Of a DNA stretch of 64,000 bases, positions 25,635 to 32,897 are shown one piece after another. This DNA comes from Gemmata sp. (GTDB lineage: Bacteria > Planctomycetota > Planctomycetia > Gemmatales > Gemmataceae). The stretch's first letter is position 1; each line of letters begins with the position of its first letter. The notes below the pieces were generated by a model, which was not told the DNA's origin, did no database searches, and saw only the letters and a program-made list of their open reading frames with translations. The stretch spans positions 1 through 64,000 of the forward strand of contig JANWYJ010000055.1 in assembly GCA_025055115.1 (NCBI GenBank), given 5' to 3'. Both the position numbers and the translations under genes were made by a program.

Positions 25635-25926
25635 CCAGTGGGGGGCAATGATGAGCGTATCGCCGACAGCAAAGGGCCTCCTTGCAGGCCTCCGCGGTCG
25701 AGCGGTTGCCGAGAGCCTTTCGGACAAGCCGTCCGAGCCGCATGGTCAAGTAACTGTTTTTGTTCGTTTCAATCCTGGTTGTGTTTAAATCTTGGTTGCC
25801 TCTAGCCTTTCGGACAAGCCTTCTTAGCTGCGGCCGATTCGCGGTGGACCACTTCGGGAAGCGTTTTCTTCGTGTTGATGGATCGGGCTGTGTTGATGGA
25901 TCGGGCTGTGATGCCGTAAGTGGAGA
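25635..25926. repeat. Spacer with direct repeats
   Basis: No gene. It contains AGCCTTTCGGACAAGCC at 25714–25730 and again at 25804–25820, and a perfect 18-nt tandem GTGTTGATGGATCGGGCT at 25872–25889 and 25890–25907. Confidence 0.88.
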
Positions 25927-26661
25927 TCACCAATACAGTTGCGTTGTCGGTTTGATGATCAGTTCCGGGATCGACACGCGCGGTGGCAACGTGGCGACAA
26001 ATAGGATCGCTTCCGCAACATCTTCTGGCTTCAGAATTTGCGCGCGATGCTCCTCGCTGACCGGTTTCGGACGTGCCGCGAGTATGGGCGTATCAATCTC
26101 GCCTGGATAAATGTTACTGACGCGAATACCGCTATCCTTTTCTTCGTTGGATAATACCAAGCCCAACCCTCCCATCCCGAACTTCGCGGCGACATACGCC
26201 GCCCCCCCCAAAGGATTGGCACGTTTGCCCGCAACACTGACGATGTTGATAATCACACCGTCTTTCCGCTGGAGCATCTGGGGGAGCACGGCGTGGGTAC
26301 AGAAAAACGCGCCATGCAGGTTGGCCCGGATCATCATCTCCCATACTTCGGGGGTCAGTTCGCGCAGCGTGCGTTCTTTGATGTTTGTTCCGGCGTTATT
26401 CACCAGAATGTCGATGTGGCCGAAGGCTTTCGTAGCGAACTGGATGAGGGCAGCACATTGCCCAGCATCACCCACATCGGTCGGTAACAGACGGAGGTTC
26501 TCTCCCGCTTTCAGTTCGTGCGCCACCGCTTCGAGCTTGGCCCCATCGCGCCCGGCGATCACGACGCGCGCTGCCTCTTTGAGGAATAGGGCAGCGGTTG
26601 CCTTGCCCACCCCCGATCCGCCACCCGTAATCACAGCTACCCGATTGGCGAGTTTCCCCAT
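25927..26661 (-). CDS. Short-chain dehydrogenase/reductase
   Basis: A 244-residue classical SDR. The NAD(P)-binding TGGGSGVG is at residues 12–19, NNAG near 90, the catalytic Ser in IVSVAG near 143 and Y-x3-K in YVAAK near 156. The Arg at the end of the second beta strand (IAGRDG) suggests NADP preference, an inference only. The substrate is unknown. It is divergent from prfB. Confidence 0.92.
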   Translation of the reverse strand: MGKLANRVAVITGGGSGVGKATAALFLKEAARVVIAGRDGAKLEAVAHELKAGENLRLLPTDVGDAGQCAALIQFATKAFGHIDILVNNAGTNIKERTLRELTPEVWEMMIRANLHGAFFCTHAVLPQMLQRKDGVIINIVSVAGKRANPLGGAAYVAAKFGMGGLGLVLSNEEKDSGIRVSNIYPGEIDTPILAARPKPVSEEHRAQILKPEDVAEAILFVATLPPRVSIPELIIKPTTQLYW

Positions 26662-26802
26662 GATTGGTCCCTACCGCGACGGCTCCGGCGATGATTGCGG
26701 TACTCCCATCGCCTGGCCTTTTGGTTCCGAACCCTCTTCGATATGCTACTCTCTAACTGAGAAAGTGGCTGTTGGGCTACAAAAAAGACCAAGGACAACG
26801 CA

Positions 26803-27931
26803 ATGAATCCGGATTTACGCCGTCGAACCCATGAACTGTGTACCCGCCTCACCCAACTGCGGGACTCTCTTTGACATTCCGGGCAAAACGGCCGCACGCA
26901 ATCAACTCGAAGCACAGCAAAGCGAACCCGACTTCTGGAACCACCCGGAGAAGGCCAAAAGCGTCATCGGGCAACTGAAAGTTCTCAACGCCCTGCTGAA
27001 GCCCTACGAAGCGCTGCAAACGGCGGTCAACGACCTGACGGCGATGGCCGAATTGGCGGAAGAAGACCCGTCGTTTGAAGCCGAAATGGAACCCGCCCTG
27101 CACAAGGCCGAAAAACAGTACGAAGCCTTCGAGCTGCAAGCCATGATGAGTGGCAAGCACGATTCGTGCTCGGCGATCGTTTCCATCAAACCTGGCGCAG
27201 GCGGTACCGATGCCTGCGATTGGGCGGAAATCCTCTTCCGCGCCTACCAACGCTGGGCGACCAATCACGGCTTTGAGATCCCCAAAGACGAAATCGACCT
27301 CGAACCGAACCTCGAAGGTGGTATCCAGAGCGTTTCGTTCAAAATCGTTGGACCTTATGCCTACGGTTACATGCAGAGCGAAATCGGTGTCCATCGCCTG
27401 GTACGCATCAGCCCCTTCGGCGCTGGCGATACCCGGCAAACGTCGTTTGCGGCAGTCGATGTGCTGCCGGACCTGCCCGACGATATTGAGATCGTCATCA
27501 AGGAGAGCGACTTAGAATGGCAGCACTTCAGCAGCGGCGGACCTGGTGGGCAACATCAAAACAAGACGCAATCCGGTGCCCGGGTCATTCACAAGCCGAC
27601 AGGTGTGCGGGCCGAAAGCCGCGTCGATAAAAGTCAACACAAAAACAAGGAGAATGCCCTCAAGTTGCTCAAAGCCCGATTGTACGCTCTCGAAGAACAA
27701 AAACGCATGGGCGACGTGATCAAGCACTACGACTCGAAAGGAGAAATCGCCTTCGGATCACAGATTCGCAGCTATGTGTTACAGCCCTATACCCTCGTTC
27801 GCGACGAACGGGAAGGCATCGATGTGAAAACACCCGCCGTCATGGATGTCCTCAACGGGGATTTCGATATGTTCATGCACGCCTACCTACGGCACAAAAC
27901 CGCGAAAGCGAATCAAGTGAAAACGAAATAA
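26803..27931 (+). CDS. prfB: Peptide chain release factor 2 (programmed +1 frameshift)
   Basis: RF2, which releases peptides at UGA and UAA. The gene starts at ATG 26803 and reads 23 codons to an in-frame TGA (26872–26874) inside the slip sequence CTTTGAC. A +1 shift at CTT then continues GAC ATT CCG to 27931, giving about 375 residues. This is the classical autoregulation: scarce RF2 lets ribosomes pause at UGA and shift. The protein has RF2's SPF tripeptide (RISPFGAGDTRQTSF) and GGPGGQHQN. The internal Shine–Dalgarno-like element is weak (CGGGA). The gene heads a same-strand run with tsaE. Confidence 0.95.
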
Positions 27932-27947
27932 TCCCGGTGAGCTGGCC

Positions 27948-28475
27948 GTGGTTCTGACGATGGACATTCCGGACCTTGCGGCCACCGAAGCGTGGGGCCG
28001 CCGACTGGGAGCGTTGCTTTTTCCCGGTGCGGTGATAGCGCTGGTGGGGCCGTTGGGGGCAGGCAAAACGCACCTGGTGCGGGCCATTGCCGAAGGCATG
28101 GAGGTGAAGAACCCAACCGCGGTCAACAGCCCGACATTCCTACTGATTCACGAATACCCAGCACGACTGCCCATCTACCACTTCGACGCCTATCGGCTGA
28201 CAGCCCCACGAGAATTCGCCGAGCTGGGGGTGGAAGAATACTTTCGCGGCGAAGGGGTTTGCTTGATCGAATGGGCGGATAAAGTTGCGTCCCTGCTTCC
28301 CGCGGAACGGTTGTGGATCGACATTCAGATCGTGGATACCACCCGTCGTCGGTTCACTGTGACCGCGACCGGCCCACGATACGAAAATCTGTTGACACTT
28401 TTAACTGCCACGAATCCCCTGCCATCCCACGCGGCGGGGGAAGCTCCGGCGTGCCCGCGGCTGGGTCCAACTTGA
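27948..28475 (+). CDS. tsaE: tRNA threonylcarbamoyladenosine ATPase TsaE
   Basis: A 175-residue P-loop ATPase that regulates the TsaBD complex making t6A37 in ANN-decoding tRNAs. Walker A is GPLGAGKTH near residue 36, followed by the TsaE signature SPTFLLIHEY near 64 and HFDAYRL near 79, then IEWADK. The C-terminal 30 residues are a variable tail. I use GTG 27948, which has GGTGAG 6 nt upstream; ATG 27960 is the alternative. It follows prfB by 16 nt. Confidence 0.93.
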   Translation: MVLTMDIPDLAATEAWGRRLGALLFPGAVIALVGPLGAGKTHLVRAIAEGMEVKNPTAVNSPTFLLIHEYPARLPIYHFDAYRLTAPREFAELGVEEYFRGEGVCLIEWADKVASLLPAERLWIDIQIVDTTRRRFTVTATGPRYENLLTLLTATNPLPSHAAGEAPACPRLGPT

Positions 28476-28547
28476 AGCCGTCGTCAGCGCCTGGTAACCT
28501 ACAATTTCATGCTCTCTTCATGAGCCACGGTGGGGCGGATCGACAGT

Positions 28548-29498
28548 ATGCCATTGACATTAGAACAGTACATCGAGCGCTTGGAGACACGAACTGATTG
28601 GCCGTGGCCGGCGGCACCGAAGATCGACCCACCCAAAGCCAAAGCCAAGATCAAGCCCATGCCCGTGCGGGCGGTCTTTTGGACCGTCTATGGCACTCTG
28701 ATAGCAGTGCCGCAGGGCGAGTTGTTGTTCGAGCATCCGCAAGAATTTGTGACCCGCGCGGCCCTCGAAAAGGTCATCAAAGAATTCAAAATGTGGCCAT
28801 CTATGACACGCAAACCGGGGGCACCGTCGGAATACATGAAAGAACTGTTCGATGGCGCTCTTATGCGGTTGAAGCTCGCCGGCAGCGGTGGCGAAAAATA
28901 CCCGGAAATTCCTACGGAAAAGATTTGGGACGACATTGTCAAAAAACTCCAACAGAAAGATTACCGCTTCGATGCGGCCACCTACGGTTCCCTCGACGAT
29001 TACACGAAAAAAATCGCCTACTTTTACCACGCCAGTATTCAGGGAGCCGGCGCCTATCCGGGCGCTAGCGACGCGCTGCGCCTGGTTGCCGATCGCGGCG
29101 TGATGCAAGGCTTGCTCGCCGACGGGCAGTGCTTCACCTGCGCTCAGTTGCAGCGCTGCCTCCACCAGCAAGACCCAAGCCTCGACATCAACCACCATCT
29201 ACCCCCCGCTTGGCGGATCATTTCCGTGGAGAAGAAAGCCCGCAAACCCTCGGATACTCTGTTCAAAGCCGCCGTGGCGGTCGCCGCCACCAAAGGCATC
29301 TCTCCCTCGGAGATTCTCCACATCGGCTCGAACTTGACACGCGATATCGCTCCGGCCAAAAAACACGGGTTCCGCACAGCGCTATTCGCGGGGGATAAGA
29401 ACAGCCTGGCCGCAACACCAGAGCAGCTCCTCGATCCGACGACACGGCCCGACGCCCTCATTACCGAGTTACCGCAGGTTGTGGAACTGATTGCGTAA
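28548..29498 (+). CDS. HAD-fold protein with degenerate active site
   Basis: A 316-residue protein with the layout of a haloacid-dehalogenase hydrolase: motif I region AVFWTVYGTLI near 42, a helical cap, a conserved Lys in EKKARKPSDTLF and motif IV region ILHIGSNLTRDIAPAKKHGF near 253. The nucleophile Asp expected before VYGTL is Thr, and the first Asp of motif IV (usually HVGD) is Ser. It is therefore probably not a phosphatase and may be a binding or scaffold protein. It lies between tsaE and the FabZ-like gene. The start is uncertain (ATG 28548 or GTG 28530). Confidence 0.78.
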   Translation: MPLTLEQYIERLETRTDWPWPAAPKIDPPKAKAKIKPMPVRAVFWTVYGTLIAVPQGELLFEHPQEFVTRAALEKVIKEFKMWPSMTRKPGAPSEYMKELFDGALMRLKLAGSGGEKYPEIPTEKIWDDIVKKLQQKDYRFDAATYGSLDDYTKKIAYFYHASIQGAGAYPGASDALRLVADRGVMQGLLADGQCFTCAQLQRCLHQQDPSLDINHHLPPAWRIISVEKKARKPSDTLFKAAVAVAATKGISPSEILHIGSNLTRDIAPAKKHGFRTALFAGDKNSLAATPEQLLDPTTRPDALITELPQVVELIA

Positions 29499-29522
29499 TC
29501 ATGGCCGCAGGAGGACATCACC

Positions 29523-30032
29523 ATGACCGCTACTGTCAGCGAACTCGATCTGACGGCTTTCGATTTTGATCATCCGCTGGCGGGCATCGAGGAAATTCGG
29601 GCGATCAATCCGCATCGTTATGAATTCGAGATGCTCACCGGCATTGTTCACATTGATCCCCAACAGCACCTGATCGTAGGTTTCAAAGACCTGAAGGACA
29701 CCGACTTCTGGGTCCGCGGTCACATGCCCGGCTTCCCCCTGTTTCCCGGGGTGTTGATGTGTGAAGCCGCAGCTCAAATGTGCGGCTACTACTTCCATCA
29801 CCAGAAAATTGGCACCCCCGGGTCGCTCTTGGGCCTGGCCGGGCTGGATGAAGCCCGTTTTGTACGGATCGTCCGTCCGGGCGAACGGCTCGTTCTGGTG
29901 GGGCGAGGCATCAAAGTTCACCGGCGGTTAACACGCTTCCGGGTCGAGGGTTTCGTCGGCACCGAAAAGGCCTTTGAAACCCTGGTGACCGGTGTTCCCC
30001 TCGGGCAGTTGGAGGAACTTCGCGGTGCGTAA
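29523..30032 (+). CDS. FabZ-like 3-hydroxyacyl-ACP dehydratase
   Basis: A 169-residue hot-dog-fold protein. The active-site helix HMPGFPLFPGVLMCEAAAQ (about residues 74–92) keeps the catalytic His and Glu of FabZ. It would dehydrate 3-hydroxyacyl-ACP in fatty-acid elongation, although the N-terminal extension and the sequence after the helix differ from typical 150-residue FabZ, so a specialised acyl substrate is possible. A strong AGGAGG precedes ATG 29523. Its end overlaps trmB by 8 nt. Confidence 0.87.
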   Translation: MTATVSELDLTAFDFDHPLAGIEEIRAINPHRYEFEMLTGIVHIDPQQHLIVGFKDLKDTDFWVRGHMPGFPLFPGVLMCEAAAQMCGYYFHHQKIGTPGSLLGLAGLDEARFVRIVRPGERLVLVGRGIKVHRRLTRFRVEGFVGTEKAFETLVTGVPLGQLEELRGA

Positions 30033-30780
30033 AACCCGCCGCCTGAGCCGCGAACAACTCGCACCGTGGGTCTGGGAGTTGCCGGGCAACACGCTCTTTC
30101 GTGCCCACAGCCTGCTGCCCCCGGCTGGCCCCGAATCCGCGCCGCAAAACCCCACGCCAGCGGTTCCTGACCCGCCCCGACCTATTGATTGGGTCGAACT
30201 ATTCGGCAATGCTCATCCGGTCGAAATCGAGGTCGGGATGGGCAAAGGGCTTTTCCTTCTCAATGCCGCAATGACACGGCCTGAGACCAACTTCTTTGGC
30301 ATTGAGATTGTTCGCAAATACCAACTGTACGCGGCGACGCGGTTTGCCATTCGCCATCTGCCGAACGTCAAAACCGCCTGTGCCGATGCCAAGCTGCTGC
30401 TGCGTGATTATGTTGCGCCTGGCAGTGTGGCGGCCGTACATGTGTATTTTCCTGATCCGTGGTGGAAGAAACGCCACAAGAAACGCCGGGTGTTTACACC
30501 CGAGTTCGCCGCGGATGTCGCGCGGAGCCTCAGTCCCGGCGGGCGGTTACTGATCGCGACCGATGTCGAAGAATACTTTGGCGTGATGACGGCGATTGTC
30601 CGTGCAATGCCGCAGTTTGTCGAACGCCCCGAGGAGGCGGATCGCGCCGCCCCCCGGACCGATGCCGGCTTCGCCACCAACTTCGAACGCAAAGCATTGG
30701 CTCGTGGTGGTGCTGTTTGGCGAGCGGTCTATGAGCGGGTGATTACCACAACTCACACAGAAGGCTTCAGTACCAAGTGA
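30025..30780 (+). CDS. trmB: tRNA (guanine-N7)-methyltransferase
   Basis: A 251-residue SAM-dependent enzyme making m7G46 in tRNA variable loops. Motifs: IEVGMGKGLFLLNAA (SAM binding), FGIEIVRKY, YFPDPWWKKRHKKRR (family signature) and the C-terminal TNFERKA. It starts with GTG at 30025, overlapping the preceding stop; GGAGGAA stands 8–9 nt upstream. A strong hairpin follows directly after the stop. Confidence 0.94.
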   Translation: MRKTRRLSREQLAPWVWELPGNTLFRAHSLLPPAGPESAPQNPTPAVPDPPRPIDWVELFGNAHPVEIEVGMGKGLFLLNAAMTRPETNFFGIEIVRKYQLYAATRFAIRHLPNVKTACADAKLLLRDYVAPGSVAAVHVYFPDPWWKKRHKKRRVFTPEFAADVARSLSPGGRLLIATDVEEYFGVMTAIVRAMPQFVERPEEADRAAPRTDAGFATNFERKALARGGAVWRAVYERVITTTHTEGFSTK

Positions 30781-30783
30781 AGA

Positions 30784-30815
30784 GCCGGTGGCCTACTCCG
30801 CCGTAGGCCACCGGC
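30784..30815. terminator. Strong hairpin after trmB
   Basis: GCCGGTGGCCTAC pairs over 13 bp with GTAGGCCACCGGC around a 6-nt loop, 3 nt after the trmB stop, between convergent genes. It has no long T run, but the position fits a bidirectional terminator. Confidence 0.75.
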
Positions 30816-30836
30816 TTGCAGAACGTCGTGGCTTGT

Positions 30837-30905
30837 AAGGCCCCTCACTTCAGGCTGATAAGGCCCCTCACTTCAGACTGATAAGGCCCCTCACTTCAGA
30901 CTGAT
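30837..30905. repeat. Three 23-nt copies of a gene 3' end
   Basis: A 23-nt unit is repeated at 30837–30859, 30860–30882 and 30883–30905. On the minus strand each copy reads ATC AGT CTG AAG TGA, or a one-base variant, which is the last four codons and stop of the Cys-rich gene. Confidence 0.96.
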
Positions 30906-31283
30906 CCCCGCCGTGGCCGCGTTGATCGCTGAGGTGGCCACCGTACTGGCGTGATCGACGCAACACTCGGCCGACTGTTCGCAGCACACTTCATTGGCCG
31001 CACAGCACGCGGACTTCGTACGCACCTGCGCCTTCACCGGAGCTTGAATCGCGCCACTGCAGCACAGTTCGCACAATTCGCAGCAATCCGGGCAAGAGGT
31101 GGCACAATCCGGGCAAGGCGTGGCGCAACACGCTAACGATTCGGCCGGCGCTTTCACACAGCAGCCGCCGGCAGGAGCGATCGGGCAATCGGCAAACGGG
31201 CAAATGCCATGGGTGGTGATGTAGTAGTAACCCACACCCGCCGACGCCATCAGACACGCTGTAATAACCGCAACGGTTTTCAT
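30891..31283 (-). CDS. Exported protein with about 21 cysteines
   Basis: A 130-residue protein. The N-terminal hydrophobic segment (MKTVAVITACLMASAGVGYYY) acts as signal or anchor. The rest carries about 20 more Cys, many as CC pairs and CPDC motifs (CPDCATSCPDCCELCELCC near 70–90). This suggests metal binding or dense disulfides, as in metallothionein-like proteins, but no family is recognised. GGGAGA 7 nt upstream favours ATG 31283 over earlier ATGs. The 3' end is triplicated. A second Cys-rich exported gene lies just upstream. Confidence 0.75.
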   Translation of the reverse strand: MKTVAVITACLMASAGVGYYYITTHGICPFADCPIAPAGGCCVKAPAESLACCATPCPDCATSCPDCCELCELCCSGAIQAPVKAQVRTKSACCAANEVCCEQSAECCVDHASTVATSAINAATAGISLK

Positions 31284-31344
31284 AACCATTCTCCCAGGGA
31301 AAATATTCCAAGAATTCATATCGGGAGTCGTCAACTCCCCCACA

Positions 31345-31392
31345 ATCAACGACAGACTGCAGACAAAGATCAACGACACACTACAGACAAAA
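31345..31392. repeat. 24-nt tandem upstream of the Cys-rich gene
   Basis: ATCAACGACAGACTGCAGAC plus AAAG (31345–31368) is followed by a copy with three changes (31369–31392), in the region between the two Cys-rich genes. Confidence 0.9.
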
Positions 31393-31417
31393 ATTGACCG
31401 TTGCAAGTCGATCGTGA

Positions 31418-31864
31418 TTAACAGCGCAGAACATGCCGGCGATGGAGAGCTTCCGAGCGGGTATCGACCTCGAAACGCTGGGGCGGATCCAAGCCGCGGC
31501 CCAGTGCGAGGTGTTCGGGGCCGCCGCGTGCAAAGGTGCCGGTCACCGGAGGAAGGCGTTCGCTGGTACGCTCGGGGTTGTCGACCGCGACGGGGGATTC
31601 CGGTTGGGTGGCATCGGGCCGATCACTCCAGCAGGCACACGGTGGCGGCGTCGGGCATGCCGGTGGGTTTTCCCGGCATGGCTCATGATGCCCATCGGAT
31701 GACGTTTTCGCGCAGCAACTTGTAGCCGGCGTGCTTCGGGCGTCATCCCCAGACTGGATGGCTACCCACACTGCATGCCAGGCTTGGCGAACGGTGCAGC
31801 AGCACGCAAGAGGGGCGAAGATGATAACCGCGGCCAGCCCAAGATGAGCCGAGATACGCAGCAT
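31418..31864 (-). CDS. Small exported Cys-containing protein
   Basis: A 148-residue protein with a signal peptide (MLRISAHLGLAAVIIFAPLA) ending in CCC, then further Cys pairs (SCCAK, CACW) and a Pro-rich middle. The lipobox-like context at the first Cys could make it a lipoprotein. No family recognised. A clear sigma-70 promoter stands upstream. It may be co-transcribed with the more Cys-rich gene downstream, 134 nt away, and act with it on a metal. Confidence 0.65.
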   Translation of the reverse strand: MLRISAHLGLAAVIIFAPLACCCTVRQAWHAVWVAIQSGDDARSTPATSCCAKTSSDGHHEPCRENPPACPTPPPCACWSDRPDATQPESPVAVDNPERTSERLPPVTGTFARGGPEHLALGRGLDPPQRFEVDTRSEALHRRHVLRC

Positions 31865-31908
31865 GACTTGCCCTGCAACGGATTATCGTCTTCACCAAAC
31901 CTATCGGA

Positions 31909-31937
31909 ATTATGCGCATATACTATACCAAAGTCAA
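31909..31937 (-). promoter_or_regulatory. Sigma-70 promoter with palindrome
   Basis: On the minus strand TTGACT (31937–31932), a 17-nt spacer and CATAAT (31914–31909). The perfect palindrome TATGCGCATA (31911–31920) overlaps the spacer and -10, as repressor operators often do. It would drive the Cys-containing exported gene. Confidence 0.7.
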
Positions 31938-32108
31938 CTAAAATTCCACAATTCCAACACTTCACCTCTCCAGGCGGCGGATGACGGACCGCAATATCTT
32001 CGTAAATAACGAATTACGACCGTCAACTGCCCGGATGAGGGGTGCATCCAACAGCCGTGGAAAGCGAACAATTCAGTGCAGTGGGTCAAAGTGTCGGAGA
32101 ACAGCCTC

Positions 32109-32801
32109 GTGAACAGGTCGTCGATTCTCATCGCGAGCTTGGGTGGGTTGTTCAGCGTGTTCGGGTTGCTACTCATCTGGGGAAACCCGGAGGGCTTTTT
32201 CATGCCAGAGCACTTTCCCAAATTGGATGTAGCGGAAATCGGTCCGGAGCCAGCGCCTTTGGGTGAGCAAGAGCAAGCCACGTTCGGCTCGGGCTGTTTT
32301 TGGTGCACCGAGGCGGTGTTTTTGCAACTGAAGGGTGTGCAGAAAGTGGAATCCGGTTATAGCGGCGGCTGGGTGAAAAATCCAACGTATCGCCAGGTGT
32401 GTTCTGGTAGCACCGGTCATGCCGAGGTCGTGCAAATCACCTACGATCCCCGGCAGATCAGTTATGCGGAATTGCTCGAAGTTTTTTGGCGGTCGCACGA
32501 TCCGACAACTAAGAATCGCCAAGGCAACGATGTCGGGCCGCAGTATCGCTCGGTGATCTTCTACCATAACGATCGGCAAAAGCAGCTTGCGGAGCGGTAC
32601 AAGCACAAGCTCGATGCCGCGGGTGTCTTTCCAGCTCCGATTGTCACCGAGATCGTCCCATTCGAAGAGTTTTTTCCAGCGGAAGACTATCACCAAAACT
32701 ATTTCGCCAATAACCCGGGCCAAGGCTACTGCCGCGTGATGATTGCCCCCAAAGTCCAGAAAATCCGCGAGGTCTTTCGTGACAAACTGAAGACCGACTG
32801 A
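32109..32801 (+). CDS. msrA: Peptide methionine sulfoxide reductase A
   Basis: A 230-residue enzyme that reduces methionine-S-sulfoxide. The catalytic GCFWCTE lies near residues 61–67, then GYSGGWVKNPTYRQVCSGSTGHAE and the C-terminal QGYCRVMIAPK. The active-site residue is encoded as Cys, not UGA, which matters because a tRNA-Sec is present. An N-terminal hydrophobic segment (ILIASLGGLFSVFGLLLIW) suggests export or membrane anchoring. I chose GTG 32109, which has GGAG nearby; 32076 or 32091 are alternatives. Confidence 0.92.
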   Translation: MNRSSILIASLGGLFSVFGLLLIWGNPEGFFMPEHFPKLDVAEIGPEPAPLGEQEQATFGSGCFWCTEAVFLQLKGVQKVESGYSGGWVKNPTYRQVCSGSTGHAEVVQITYDPRQISYAELLEVFWRSHDPTTKNRQGNDVGPQYRSVIFYHNDRQKQLAERYKHKLDAAGVFPAPIVTEIVPFEEFFPAEDYHQNYFANNPGQGYCRVMIAPKVQKIREVFRDKLKTD

Positions 32802-32897
32802 CGCGGTAATGGGGCATGGCCAGTAATGGGGCACCACGGCCAGTGGACCCCCCGTCATCGGCCGTTGACCTCGCGGTGGCGTTCTCGTGGCTGCCAG

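Noticed and set aside
32109-32801. MsrA as a selenoprotein
   Set aside because: The active-site codon is TGC (Cys) and no in-frame UGA interrupts the gene.
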